Source of the DNA: Glossina fuscipes
Lineage: Eukaryota > Arthropoda > Insecta > Diptera > Glossinidae
Assembly: GCF_014805625.2 (NCBI RefSeq)
Contig: NW_023998433.1
Span: 4,328,260-4,392,259 of the forward strand
Reading direction: 5' to 3'
DNA: 64,000 nt
Under the pieces are notes generated by a model that did not search any database, had not been told where the DNA came from, and saw only the letters and a list, made by a program, of their open reading frames with translations. How positions within the stretch are numbered: the stretch's first letter is position 1; each line of letters begins with the position of its first letter. Of this stretch, positions 47,252-60,796 are shown piece by piece. The translations under genes and the position numbers were made by a program.

Positions 47252-49325
47252 TTGTGCATTTTCGTTCATATTCATTAACTCTGGCATCTAAACTTTAGGA
47301 GCCAGCAAATTTTCAGATACGATATTTACACAATGCTTCCTCCCTGGCGATAATAAAGAATATATCTCCACATAGTTAACACTTAGGTGACTATGATATT
47401 AAATGAAGAGAACTGATGGCAAACTGAAAATTTTGTCAACGTTGACAAATATTCCACTTGAGCAAAAGCAACCAGAGGTCGCTTAGTAAATATTAAGGCA
47501 AACTAACACGCGTTAAATGCAATTGCATGTATATACACTCTTACGCATCTAAGTACATAAATCTCACCTTAATGCTGAGGGATATGTATGTGTATATATA
47601 TATATATATATATGTACGTGCACATAAGGAATAAATGTTAGCATTAATCAAACCTGTGGTTTTTTGCGTGTAAATTAAACATAAATATCTGTATGGATTT
47701 TAGCATACATTTACATGCATCCTATTACAGTAGAGAGAGTTGTACACCTGTGTGAAGTCATTAATTCCTGCTTGGTTGACTGGTTTTTGCGTTGCAGGCA
47801 TATGACTCACTTTTGAGTGTGCATTGAGTCGATAAGTTTGTGTATGTGCGTGTGGGAATCCTTGCTTGGCTGAGTGGCTTTAGTTATTGATTTGTTTATT
47901 TTTTGGTTTTGATTTAGGAATTGCCGCAACCCATCAAAATTTTACTCTTGAGTAGACACTTATATCATTATAGGGCTTCCACTGTATCGTTTTTTACTTT
48001 TATATACCCCCATATGATTTGTTCGAAATTGCATAGTGGTATGCATGGAAGATCTCGTTTACCCAAAAGTAAAATAAAAAGAAGACCAGCAAGCGCGTAC
48101 ACATTGGATTTCATAGAGTTCAGCTCTTACACTTGTCGCCAGTTGTCGCCAATTAAATAGAAAATATATTTAGTTTTGATATATTTTCGTAGAGTTGCCG
48201 TGCGATAATTTGTTTTTTTTTATCGTTATTCTCTTGCCTTCTACGTATAATGTCGATACTAGCCATTTATTTGAGGCTTTTATGTTTAATGTCGATAATA
48301 GCCACTTATTTGAACTTAGACAGTAGTCAAGGTGTGCGAATGGCATCAATAAATTTATGAACACTTTGCAGTTATCCTTAGCCGTATGGTAATGTGCGTG
48401 CAACACTCCAACTATGTGCACGGGTTGCAATTGAAACTGAGTGTCGACGACTCCCTCCATCTCCAACGATTGTTATTTTCTATTACCCTTTTGGATGCAG
48501 ATTTAGTTAATTCTTGTTGTTGTTATTGCTGCTTTTCTCTAACATCGACAGCTGTGTAAACAAGCGTAAATGCCAATTATCTTTGGCAAATGCTTTTTTT
48601 TGGTGTCACACAAATTGTCCGAAAGAATTTGTTTAAAAATTTTTATGGACGAAAATTGGAACAAATGTTAAGTGAATTTTTCTATCTACAATACGGATCG
48701 AACAGTTCGCAACACTGAAAAATACTATATGATTATTTCTGATCGAGATAACATACATAATTCATCATAGTTACGATTTTTAGACTATGCATCACAAAAA
48801 AATTGCCTTTTTTTGCTTTTTACTCCCCCCAGCTTACATTCGAAAAAATAGGTAAGCCGGTTCTTAGTTTAATTCGTAAGCAGCAATATTTTGAATAAGA
48901 ACATCGCAATTTGTTATTACATATATGTTTCGGATTCATACTCTCATATAGAAGTAGCCCTATACCAGTGCGTGAGCAGTAGTGGGGTTTAACCCATAGA
49001 AAAGTTTCGCGTTATCTTCGCGTATACCACACATTATATAACTTTAATGCTATATATACTTTAACTTTTTTTATTTACCAATATCACTAATGAAAAGTAA
49101 ATGTTAGGTATCAATAGATTTGCTCTAACTTATATATAAATTCTTTTGTTTTTTCTTTTCTAATTTATTTCGTTTTTTTCCGTTTTCAATTTTTCGTGCA
49201 GAACACAAAAAGGCCTTTACTAAATCAATTCACGATGAAAGGGTCGAGTGTTTTAGGTTACACTAAAAGGGACAGCATTTTTAAATTATTAGTAACTTTC
49301 AGGTTTATTTCAGAAAACAATTGCT
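44709..49325. other. Intergenic, rich in TA microsatellites
   Basis: TA repeat runs occur at about 46581-46602, 46678-46707, 47220-47252 and 47595-47614. An imperfect 27-bp direct repeat (TAATGTCGATACTAGCC and so on) lies at 48248 and 48288. No gene with support was found on either strand. Confidence 0.5.
49304..49309 (-). terminator. Polyadenylation signal of the minus-strand cuticle gene
   Basis: AATAAA on the minus strand, about 17 nt past the stop codon. A second AATAAA overlaps the stop codon itself. Confidence 0.5.
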
Positions 49326-49758
49326 TTATTTCTTTAACAGTAAAGGAGTATGAGCAGCAGCAACAAGAGGAGAAGGAACATCGAAATGGGGTATGGCAGC
49401 ACTCACGTAAGCAGCTGGAGCAGAGAAGACGGCGGCATGGGCAATGGAGTGAGCAGTATAACTAGAGCTATAAGGAGCCACATAAGCAGTATGACCCACT
49501 ACAACGGCCGCATCAGGTGTAGTATAGGCCACGGGAGCGGTATAAGCAGCAGAAGCCAGAGGAGCGGTGTAACCTATAGGCGCTACTAAGCCCGGCGCTG
49601 CAGTCACCACCGACAATGCAGCGAGCATACAGACGGAATTCTTAATATTTGAAAAATGGTTAATTAATTCAAATGTTTTTTGAGAACAAAAAATTTGTTC
49701 AATTTCATTTTTTCATTTTTTATATCAACTTTCCTTGGAGACTTACCAATTTGCACAT
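49326..49758 (-). CDS. Retinin/CPLCA-like cuticular protein, 108 aa, two exons
   Basis: Exon 1 (49758-49747) encodes only MCKL; the intron is 106 bp (GTAAGT..AG, phase 0); exon 2 is 49640-49326. Total 327 nt, 109 codons with stop. The N-terminus, MCKLNSVCMLAALSVVTAAP, is a secretion signal. The mature part is rich in Ala, Val, Pro and Tyr with AYVAPYSSSYTAHSIAHA, the motif of insect retinin-domain (CPLCA) proteins, and ends HTPLLLKK. Expected role: secreted structural protein of cuticle or corneal lens (family knowledge). The tiny first exon and a TATA box at 49848-49855 are typical of insect cuticle genes. Its closest relative in the window is at 60797. Confidence 0.85.
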
Positions 49759-49847
49759 TTTAAGTAGTATTGTTTTTTTATGTCTTCCTAGGGGTTTTAG
49801 CTATACGTATGGATTGTTATTGTTAACTCGTTTCCATTTGCAAACGT

Positions 49848-49855
49848 TTATATAC
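49848..49855 (-). promoter_or_regulatory. TATA box of the minus-strand cuticle gene
   Basis: TATATAAA read on the minus strand, about 90 nt upstream of the start codon, leaving room for a short 5' UTR. Confidence 0.6.
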
Positions 49856-52800
49856 TCGTTTTAGCTGCTATGAAAAACTTAATTATAAATTCTCTTCAGG
49901 TTTGATTTAAAAAATTCCTTTTTAATATCACCATAACCACGACCTTCCTTCTGCTTATTAATCATTTAAGCGTTCGAATTTGTATATCATTTGAAAAGTA
50001 AGAAGGCTTTTGGATACGATCAGTGTTCCTTAGATCCTATGGATTTCAACAAGTTGTGCTAAGTATCAGCTGTTGTTCAGCAGTTGTTGTCTTAAAGCTG
50101 AAACATAACTAAAAAATGTAAACATTTACATAACGTATTATGAAGATGTGTGAAATTCAAATTGAGGTGGGTGTTAAAACGTCCTTGTGTAGAAAACCTA
50201 TTTGGACCATCGAGCGCATAACATTTCTTAGACATTCCACAATGCTGAAGTTGACATATCTTCTTACGCATCGCTTGTTTATATAATAGAGCATAGACTA
50301 CGAAAGCAATTGAGCTATTCATAGAAAGCCTTCCAAATGCTAATCACTTTACTTCGTATCAATTTAATAAAAATAAGTGGGTGTTTTTTTTTAGAAGTGC
50401 AAAGTGTTGCCTTCCGATATATATTTTACTTTAAAATTAGCCCCTGCTTCTTTACTTTATTGACCGGTCACATTTCGCGTGATTTTCTTGGCCGTTACAA
50501 TGCACACTGGCTTACACTGTTTTCGTTGTTATTGCTTTGCAATACTTGCTTGATATCATATATGGGTCGATTTTTTCTTTTAAATTCTTATAAGAAACAA
50601 ATTTTTTATCAAACTACTTGTTACGTTTAGAAATATCTATCGAAAGTAACTTTAAAGTTTTTGTTCCATCGCAAGAATTTTTTTTTAGTAGTTATGTAAC
50701 GTTTCGCGAAGAAATATTAAGCATCACTTTTACTCTTGCAGCACTGGTGATGATGTGGTTCGATTAGTAGCATTGTAGTTCCAATTCCAGAAAATGCTTG
50801 GGATGTACTGGTAGATATTCTAATAAGTTAATATTTAACATTTTTGAAGGTGTTAAGAACAGTTTGCGAAGGGAATCTCCTTTATAACTAGAAGATGAAA
50901 TTAATTACTAAACTAAAACTTTGCGTGAAGACTTGCTAGTTTTTAGAGTATCTAATGTAACTAAACGTAGTGTTGCAAAATTAATTGTTGCTTGATGTTG
51001 TGTAAAATTCTTTCTGCCGAACCAAACTATTAACGAAAATTTATGTACTTTAATTCCTTTTTTGCCATAGATTCAATTCAATCCGCGTATGCACATGGTG
51101 TAGTTTTGTCTGATTTCTGGTGATTTTCGAAGTTTAGGAAACGGATGAGAGCATCTCTTTTTTTTTCGATTAAAAAGATAAAGTCGAATCGAAAAATGTT
51201 TTTTTTTTTAGATGACAATGAATTAAAATTTGTCATTAACTACTCAAGAAATTTCTATACAAATTTCATACAATTGGAGTCCTTGCAAAACAAGAAAAAA
51301 ACTACTCGATTAGATAACGCTACCCAATTTAAATAAGAAAGCTTTACTAACAACGTCAATAAGTCTCCAGTCTTATAGATATGCTGCTTTCGCCGGCTGC
51401 TGTCCATTCGGCTAACTGCCGATTTGACTGTGGATTGTAGTGATAAATCCACTTCCCATTCTTATTCACATATTGCATGAAAATTTTCTGTACATTGCGG
51501 CTAAACAAAGGGAAACGTCAACAAGTTGTTATCAAAAGTGAGCAATCGCGAGGCCCATTTCGAGCAGAAATTGCACAATTGTAAACAGATCGCCTTCTTT
51601 TATCCTTCAGATGTCAGATATCTCAAGCAGCTTTTCACCTTACCATCTTCCAATAATTTTGTACACCTTTTGATGTTTTCTAGAATAGTTTCCACTATTA
51701 TCGAGATTCGTACGACCTCGTTTCAAATAAGCAAACCAACGATAGATTATTGTCATCACACGCTGGCTTTGAACGGTTGAAATCATATAGGTCTGTGTTG
51801 CCGTATATGTCTCACACCATAGACTTATTGGGCGATACGTTACGTGTATAAGTTTTGATTTTTATATATAGACTGGAAGATTCCAAGTATATACAGGCAT
51901 GCTTATTTATGTGCCTGTCTATTTTCTTTAGCAAACTCTAACATAGAGCTGTGAAGCTTGGTAGGGATATCTTCGCTTGATTTTTATAAATTAAAATTTG
52001 AAAACAGATTCCAATCTTTTCACAAGCTCACTCCGATTTATTGACAGAAATAGATTTTTCAATTGTTTGTGGAAATTCATGTGACCTTAGTAGTCAGACA
52101 TACAGGTAAATAAATAGAAAAATTTTAAATCGATCTCGATTTTGTGGTGAAAATAATAAGAAATTCTTGTATTGCCATTTAATACCATCATAGAACTGGT
52201 ACAAGTATGTAAGCCTTTATATCACAGTGCAAACTAAGTAATTTAATTACTTAGGTGGACGTCTATGCATGAATTTTACCTATTTTGGCTGCTCTCATGC
52301 ATTTGGAATATTAATTTACGTCTTCGTTACTTCGTTGTCGTTGTTATCATATTAATTAAATATATGTAAATATAGACATATGCAAGTGAAGAGTGCCCTT
52401 TACGGTATGTTTATGTATAAAAACTGTGTCACACTAAATACGTTATATTAATTATTTCTTCTCTCTTTTCTATGCTCACTACAATGGTTATAGTAAATCT
52501 GTCAAATGCTTACCACACATGAATATACTGAATACATTTTCAATCAGCAAATATAGACGAATAAAAGTTCTCGTTCTTTTTTATCTTTCTCAAATATTTT
52601 CTTTTTTTTAACAGGAATGGCCAGTTTTTACGGTCAACGTATGCACGTCTCGATAAATATTTTTTATAAAAAAGTACGTATTAGTATAATTTTGCTTCGA
52701 CAAATGGCATGATGTTAATGTCAATGCCTATATACTATAACATATATATTAAGGATATATGCTTTGTTTCAATCGTAATAATAATTTAAAATGATTTAGA

Positions 52801-53424
52801 TGATTATGTAAATCATGGTAAATCAGGTAAACACAATGTTCATTAACGAATTTTCCTCAACATTAATGGTGGAGAAGTAATTTTCGTGCTAAGAAATTAA
52901 TTCGCTATTTCAAAATGTAATATGATCGACTACATTTATTAATTGTTTCACAAGCAAGGAACTAATTTTATAGAAGAAGAATGTTTCAACATGTATTTCA
53001 ATTTAAGTACATATATTTTTGATCAGTTCTAAATTTTGAATTGATCTAAGTATGTATGTCCCTCTTTCCACTTGTTTGGCTGTTTACGGTGAAATGCGCA
53101 TTGATGGTAAAACTAAAGCAACGCGCGCGCTTTCAAAATGAAAAAAAGCCGTGGAAATTCTTGCCCCTAGATTATAAATAAGCCAAATTAGTGAAAGGAT
53201 AACCTTAGTCTACAGTGCAAGATAAACTTAAACTCTGTTTTCACGACCAAAATATGGTCATTTTGTTTATTGCTTACAAACTAAAACAAATGCGAGGATG
53301 TTATGCTATAAGTGCTTTTACTATACCAGGACAAGAAACGGAAAATGGGGTAAGTCTATAAAATATTATAGAGAATCAAAATTTAATATTTTTTTTTGTT
53401 TTTTTCTCTCTTGATGAAAGGTGT
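49856..53424. other. Intergenic, no supported gene
   Basis: About 3.6 kb of AT-rich DNA. One stretch at 53254-53351 (frame MVILFIAYKLKQMRGC onward, ending at GGGGTAAGT) could be a first exon but has no partner that I can find. No tRNA or clear repeat. Confidence 0.45.
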
Positions 53425-56130
53425 TTATTCATATATTTATTTACTTACACAGGAAACTCAGCTAAAATATATTAACAGCCGAATTCAATTGTCTCTTAGA
53501 AGTAAATCTTATATTAATCAATATTAAACACTAATACAAATTATATAAGGAGAGGTAAAGAAACAAAAATGATTTATGAACTAAATGAGAAGGAAAAAAA
53601 GCTTGTACACAACCGGCGCAGAGGTATATCCACAACTAGTACGGATCGAAGTTGCAAGTGAAAGCCTAAGCCATTGCAAACATACAAAAGCCTGGTAATC
53701 AGCTCAATGTGCAAATTAAAACATAATCTTTGATTAAATAGAACCCCTCAATCGATGAACGAATCAATGTCAGTACTGAATGACTTCCTTCTCAAAAAAG
53801 AACGCTTGTTACATTTTTTTTCGATCTCATTTCATAAAATTTAACTAGCAGCATATAATTGAATTATTGAAGTCCGTTCAAAGCTGATAAGATTGCGATT
53901 CCTAGGTGAAGAAAGACAATGGTTTAACATCGTCAGCGTACATTAAGATCTGGCTGGATTCAGTCACCGAGGAGAGATTATCAATGTATAAATTAAATAA
54001 AAGGGGTTCTAAGTTTCTGTCTTCAGGGACGCCAAACGTTACGGAGAATTCATCTGAAGTGATCAAGTTAAATAGAATCTTGAATGATCTGTTATGCAGA
54101 GACGATATTATCCATTTCACTAAGTACAAAGGGAAGCCAGAGAACAGCAGTTTGAAGGTCAATAGGTTACGGTTAATTAAGTCAAACGCTTTGCTAAAAT
54201 CAGTATATGCGACATCCGTGCGAGAGCCAAAAGAGACGAAAAAGTCTTGAAAGCATGGCAATTAAACTCTAAGAGATCCGTAGTAATTGATCGTCCTTTC
54301 AGAAAGCCATGCTGGAATGGAGAAATATAAAATTTGATAGCAAAAGCTAAATCCTGGTAAAAGTTCTCTCAAATAACTTATGTAAGACACTCAACTTGGC
54401 AATGTCTCTATAGTTCTCAACACGAGGCCTGTCTCCACATTTGTGAGGCGGAATAAGCAAACTACTATTCCAACGCAAAGGGAAACCACTTGATTTCAAG
54501 GACTGAGTAAAAATCTTTGAAATAAGACCATATACTTCGTCAGAGCATGATTTGAGTACGCATGATAGAATGTCATCAAGCCCAGGCACACAAAAATATT
54601 TTATAAATCTCAAACGTGTAAAACGTCGTTCTCTGAAATGAGGAATCTAAACCGAGTTAGTTCTAAGATACAAATAGTTAACAGTTAAATCAGAATGAAC
54701 AGTTGACAAATTTCGCCGGAAGTATTCAGCAAAGCGATTTGAGATTTCAATATCACAACAGGACTCTGAGCCACTGAGAGAAATCTGCGGGGGATATATG
54801 TAGACTTTTCTCTTTGACTTGACAAACTTATAAAAATATTTATGATTAACAAGCAGTGAGGATTTTATCAGCCCAAGGTATTTGTAATACCGTTAGTGGT
54901 TGATATGAATTATATCGATCGTCGAAATAGTCATCAGCAGAACCAATTTCATAAATTTTTTGAAAAGTTTGTTTTTCCTATTTTGGGAACATTTAATACT
55001 CTTGTTAAACGATGGCGGGCATCTGCTTCGAGGGCGAGGTTGCTTGATCGAAACGGATGCAGACATAGCTAGGTTTAATACATCACTGAACGAAGACAGA
55101 AAGGGTTCAATATATCCTGCAGAGAAATCAAGCATAATGTGTGAAAGATTTAAGATTTAAGCAGTAAAACATTAGTTTTTTTAAAATCATAATATATGTT
55201 GGAGAAAGTCGGATTTGGCACGTTAGAGCAAATAGAGGAAATACAAATTGCTGGATGACACGGATCCTCAGGTACACTGAAAGGTGAACAGCTATTTACA
55301 ACTATTTCCGAGAAGTTGACAAAGCGAAGATCTAAGAGTCTGCTATTACCATTCGGAGTACGGTTATATTGAAGTATATTACGGTCAAATAATTCATTGA
55401 AAAACACAATAGCTCTATCAGATGGTAAAGTGTCGTCCACATAGCCAGAATTATTATTATAACACCAAGTAACTGGTGGGAAATTCAAGTCTCCTAACGC
55501 TACGACTATAACAGTAAATTTAGTCTCTTCATCCATGTCACAAATGAGGGCAGCATGTCTCTTAAAAATAGAGATATCCGCATTCGGAGGGATATAGGTG
55601 TGTATATAACTGTTTATTGGCAAATTTCGCCCTAATGGCAATAAATTCAACGACGGGAGGAGTAGAAAGTTCAATCGAATAGGACGGGACTGCAGCAGAT
55701 ATGGCAATTAAAACACCACCACCAGTGCGATCCAATGGATCCTTTCTGAAAATCTGGAAGAATTGTGAAAAAGTTCTGACGAATGTAAATCATGATTTAA
55801 GCAAGTTTCAGTGAAGACCAAAAAGGAAACCTGCGAGCTGACTAAATTTAGGAAAGTAAAGCGGATTTTTGAGGTCAAGTCCTTAACATTTTTGTAAATG
55901 AAAGTTACTGGGAAGGAACATTTAGTTTTTTGAGAATGAAGGAGCCATCCCGAGGGGTTAATTCTTTAATTAAAGATTCAACTGGCCGAACTGGTTTGTT
56001 TAGCAAAATTTCCATATATTCAGTCCGAATTAATACCCTAAAAGAAGACATAGCTCTAGGAAATCTCTCGGCGAGAATATGGAGAGGGTGACCACACTTG
56101 CAAGTGCAGCTTCTTCGACTTGTCCAACAT
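53425..56130 (-). mobile_element. CR1-clade LINE, copy C
   Basis: Minus-strand relative of copy A. The 3' tail and UTR start at about 53425; the C-terminal half of the thumb (about 600 bp of copy A) is deleted near 53700. RT pieces: 53902-54261, with SKAFDLINR and LMYADDVKPL, and 54347-54613, with LIPPHKCGDRPRVENYRDIA. Linker 54893-55135. Endonuclease 55150-55707, with VVALGDLNFPPVTW and PEDPCHPAI. ORF1 end 55905-56138, with VESLIKELTPRD. The 5' end is truncated within ORF1. It is more decayed than copy A. Confidence 0.8.
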
Positions 56131-57286
56131 GGCGACAAGGGGGACGTCTGAAAACCTAAAGGAAAAGGCGGCTTTACTATTTTTAACAGTCAGCACTGAC
56201 AGACTACGTTAATCATGAGTATGCATTTTTAATAGATGGTAGAAATGCCATGGGAAAGATTCAATAGGAGGGAAAATGACTGTCATATGAATTGACTGAA
56301 AATGCCATTTTGAACCGCTTCAACATCGCGGTTTCGTTGCTTGCCCGGCAAAAACAAAAGAGTCTTTTGTGGCATATTGAGATTGTGTGTCTACTAAGAA
56401 AGTTCTAAGCGCAAACGGTCCTGGGTCAGTGCACGAGAATTTTGCTGTGCTTATGGTAGGATAAGCCAGGTATAGTATATTACGAGCTGCTAAAACCGAA
56501 CGGAACTATTTCTGCGGATGTTTACTGACAATGGAATTTCTTTGTCTTGCAAAGGCTTACTTTTCGCAGTAATGGCTAAATTGGAGGGGGCAGAAAAAAT
56601 TGGCCCATCCAATTCAAATGTTTTTACATCAAGTTCGCCAAAATACTATTGCTCAGCGATTTTTGTCTTATAAGGATTTTTTCGAAATACGGTGCTACGG
56701 TATATGGTAAGTCACCATAAATATGATCCTATTCCGTTAGTATATTATACACACTGTATTGCACTGCAATTGGAGATTCGGAATTGACTTCGCCTCCGTT
56801 TTTACGGTTGTCCTTCTCCTTTCATCGCGTCTGTCTAGTACCCACGTAGACGGTCTAGTATTGAGTATTTTGAACTTAGTTTATGTTTAGAAATCAAAAC
56901 GCAAAACCTCATATGGCTAAAAAGAATCTGAAAATATTGCTTTCAACAATCAGAAAGTTGGGTAAGCAGATAATGTTCAGCTATAAATGGGAAAAATACC
57001 TTTCAGGATCGTTTATAAAAAGCTTGCAATTTCTTTTAAAGTAAAAGGCGTCCAAGATTCATATCGAAGCGAACGTAAACATTTTAGTCCTTTCATTAGA
57101 GACAATTTCAGAATGCTATGAATTTCCTTTTTTTTTTTGGTTTTTAGTTAAATTTTTACGCCGCATTATGTCCGCGTCCTGCAGACAAGGTCCATAAGCT
57201 CTTTCGAATTTAATGCTTTAAATAAGAAGATCTAACAGCGGTTGTTATTAGATCTAGAATGAAGTATCATACGAGTCAAACGATTT
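56131..57286. other. Intergenic, no feature recognised
   Basis: Sequence between the CR1 copy C and the I-clade copy 2. No gene-like frame or repeat recognised. Confidence 0.45.
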
Positions 57287-57297
57287 ACATGAGAAAA

Positions 57298-59384
57298 GAT
57301 TATGGCATCTAGTTTATCTTGGTTTCTTGACTCCACGGACCTGATAACAAAGCAACAAATTGGTTTCAAGCGTGGTAGAGGGTGCATCGACGCTCTTTTA
57401 CATATTGATTATTTCATAAGCAAAGCAATTTCCGACAACGAAATCACGTAACAGTTCTCTCAAAAAGCATTTGAGAGAGTTGGTCTTCATGTTATTTTAA
57501 GACCCTTGAAAACATGGAATGTTGGACCCAAATTCTGCAACTAAATCAAATCAGTCATGTCGCATCGGCGGTTCAAAGTTAGAATCAACAATCATCTTTC
57601 TGATTCCTTTCCGCTAAAGAATGGCATTCCGCAAAGATCTCCTCTCTCTGTCATGCTCTTCCAGATCGCCTTCAACGAAATTAGCAAAATTCTTTGGCGT
57701 GTATCAAGAGTGGAACACGAGTGGAATACGCGGACGATGTATACATTTTTACAAAAGGAAAAGACAACACGAAACCAATCAACATCCTCGAATCTATTGG
57801 ACGAGAGATCTCCGCATGGGCAAACTCTTCAGGGGCTAAAATTTCTATACAAAAATCAAAAAAAATGCACATGTGTCGAAAACAAATGTGCGATGCAGGA
57901 AATCTACTGATGCATATTAATGGCTTACCAGTGCTAAACGTGCAGACGCTGCATATTCTCGGGCTCACTTTTTCCAACAAGCGTCGTTGGAAAGCACACT
58001 GTCGTCGGTTAAAAAATTCTATTTTAACAAGGGTGAATTTCATACAGTACGTTGCTTAGAGAAGCCATGCGCATATTAACACTATTGCTTATCTTACCAA
58101 AATGCTTGTGTTAAGCAAGATTGACTATGCTTTGATAATTTATGGCAATAGCTGCAAATCTAAAATCAACATCCTTAAACCGGTCTAGCACCAAGCAGTC
58201 AGAGCAAGTTGTTATGCTTTTCGGACGACGCCCATAAATAATATTATAATTGAAACTGGTCTCCCAACTTTAGAAAACAGACTTTATGAGTTAAAAGCTA
58301 AAATAGTCCCCAAGCTTCTTAATTCAAACAAATCTATTCTCGGTGATGACGTGAGAAAGATTATTATTGCGAAGAAAATTCTAAAGTCACAATCTGCAAC
58401 CGACCATTGTTTGTACGTCGCAAAGGAATTGAATATTCCCTTAAAAATTTCCCGCTCTTTTGGTATTAAACCTCCATGGATTTTGAAAGACTGTTCTTTT
58501 GACATTTCGCTGTCTGTGCACAAAAAAGAAGATACTCCAAATTACGTCTTCAGGAATCTAATAGCTGAAAAACCCCAAGTATTGGAGAGTACTGGTTGAA
58601 ATCTTTTATAAACAGACGACTCAAAATCTTCTGGTCTACCTGCTGTTTGTGCCGTGGTAGATGCTACAATCTTCTCAATCACATATTTGACGAAAGTACT
58701 TCAACGTTCACAACCGAAGCCAGAGCTATCCTTCACGCTGCGAACCTTGTCCACAAAAGCAAACTCAAAACCGTCATTGTTACCGACAGTTTGCCTGTAT
58801 TATATGCTATTCGGAACCCTTCGACTTCGAGATGGAGCACCATCAACAAATTAAGGAATATAATTACAGCACCCGACGGAAAAATTAAAATGTTATGGGT
58901 GCCAAGTCACATCCGTTTATTGGGAAATGAGCAAGCTGATCGAGCTGCTTCTGCTCCTCTAATTATGGATGATGTCATGGAAAAGTTGGATCCTCAAAGA
59001 TACATTGGAAGAAAAGTTAAAGAGAAAATTGCAGAAGGAAATTTACAATACCATCATCAACACTATTCTTCCGTTAACCCCCAATTAACTCCATCTTTAT
59101 ATCCAACAAACGTTGAGAAACCCAAGATCCAAACATTTTCGAGAATTAGCCCTGGTCATACTATCGCAACTCGCCAATGGATCTTGAAGAAGTCTTCCTC
59201 CCCAAACTGCAGTTGTGGACAAACTCTCACTATAAAGCACATCCTGTGCGACTGCCTTAACTTTTCCTTGGCTAGAAGTATTGCATTTGGAACGATTAAC
59301 TCTTTGGACATTCTAAAACCAGCTTCAGAACCGAATATAAATTCAATATATTACTTTATTAATACTACTAAGCTCATTATCTAA
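57298..59384 (+). pseudogene. I-clade LINE ORF2 (RT, RNase H, Cys/His), copy 2
   Basis: RT remnants with FKRGRGCIDALLHID. An 11-nt deletion near 57461 removes the first catalytic aspartate motif present in copy 1 as SIDFEKAF, and a stop follows near 57541. EYADDVYIFTKGKDN is intact. The RNase H frame (58596-59384) keeps the catalytic glutamate (TTEARAI), VTDSLPVL and NEQADRAA, but its first DGS motif is lost to a frame change near 58600. The C-terminal motif CSCGQTLTIKHILCDC is complete. Product non-functional. Confidence 0.8.
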
Positions 59385-59494
59385 TGTACATTTATTCATA
59401 TTAGAGCCGATAGCCTGTGCTGCTAGTGCTCAATGTCTTTTTTTTAGTCTAAGAATTTATTTCATTAGTCTAAAATTATAATAATAATAATAAT
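57298..59494 (+). mobile_element. I-clade LINE copy 2, 5'-truncated, with 11-bp target duplication
   Basis: Starts abruptly at sequence equal to position 350 of copy 1 (GATTATGGCATCTAG) and ends in a TAA tail. Direct repeats ACATGAGAAAA at 57287-57297 and 59495-59505 are perfect, showing one clean insertion event. It preserves the uninterrupted order that copy 1 lost to the CR1 insertion. Confidence 0.9.
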
Positions 59495-59505
59495 ACATGA
59501 GAAAA

Positions 59506-60711
59506 CCTCTGCTTACAATAAGGCCGGAAATATTGTTACTTTTTTAATATTTATGATATGAAATTGAACCTCTAGTTAATGCTCAATAGGTACATCACTA
59601 AATAGTTGACATTTTGGTTTTAATTACATCTGCTATGACATTTCCTTGAAAGATTAACGCAGTCATTTTTAAATAGCATTTTATCTGTAAGCTTTGTTAT
59701 ACCGCGCAAACCTTCAATTATAGATTTAGTAATTAAATCAAAGCGACACGCGTCATGCACATTTTATTTTATAAATTTGTTTTCTATTTTTATTAAAAGA
59801 ACTCTTTGTCAAATTTTCCTTTGGCTATATGAACCATTGCGATTGTGAATTTTTAAAAATCGCGCTTAGTATATGAGGTCGCGTCATCAATGTCATTCTC
59901 CTGCTTTCTATTTATAATTTAGACCATTATAAAATGTTTACATCGATTCGATTTTCATCTGTTGTTTAAACGCCTAACATATATTCAAAAATTGGTTATA
60001 ACGACCTTGAATAAGCGAAGTAAAGTTTTCTTAACTGAATTCAATATTTGAAGTCAAATTTCCATAATTCTCCATAATTGTTCGAAGTACTCTTTGATGT
60101 GATAGTCGAAATAATGACAGAAATTAAAGTTATTCGAAGTTAAACGTAATTCTAAAACGAGCATAGAATCATACAAATGATGTGAGGTTATTAAAACGGC
60201 TAATTTCAATAAATAATGCTGGAAATATGGTCAGTATAAGTCACAATGTAAATAATACTCGTACTATGGTATGGTGTCTATATGGCGGAAAGTAAGCGTA
60301 CTAAAAGTAAGAGATAATGATACCATTAACCGTTACTATCGAAATACATTTTTGAATCAACTAAATGACACAACAGTTTGTAAAAAATAAATAAAGTGCT
60401 GCATCTTTTACAGTAAATTTTTTGAAAAAGTTTAAATACTTTATTTTGTGAATTCATGCCAAGAAATTAGTCAAGGTTAAAACGACATAGATTATGTACA
60501 CATAAAATTTTATATATGCGCTGTTTTGCATGAGAGGCTTGAATTGAATTATAACTAAAATATAACAATTGAAAAAGAGAGAAAAGAAGACTATTAACAC
60601 GCATGTGCGTATGCGGACTTGCATAACAATTACTTGAAATGACGGCCATACACGTTAGCTAATATTGCTTTAGAAGCTACCTTCAATGGTTCAAATCTAT
60701 GCATACGTCGG
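59506..60711. other. Intergenic, upstream of the plus-strand cuticle gene
   Basis: AT-rich; no other gene seen. It presumably contains distal control sequence for the cuticle gene. Confidence 0.5.
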
Positions 60712-60719
60712 TATATAAA
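60712..60719 (+). promoter_or_regulatory. TATA box of the plus-strand cuticle gene
   Basis: TATATAAA, 78 nt upstream of the start codon. The spacing matches that of the minus-strand paralogue. Confidence 0.65.
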
Positions 60720-60796
60720 CAAACCTACTCCTCGATTTATTATAGTTAACTTTTAGCTTTAATCGTTTACGAATCAGTAAAACACAAAATAAAAAA

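Noticed and set aside
46500..47700. TA arrays considered as a CRISPR-like or centromeric array
   Set aside because: Simple dinucleotide runs with no spacers or higher-order unit, in a eukaryotic genome.
49196..49589. Plus-strand frames over the cuticle gene
   Set aside because: Antisense to a well-supported exon with signal peptide and splice sites; composition is an artefact of that gene.
57681..58043. Minus-strand frame opposite I-clade copy 2 (and its twin at 5452-5691)
   Set aside because: Antisense of the conserved YADD region; conservation is explained by the sense protein.
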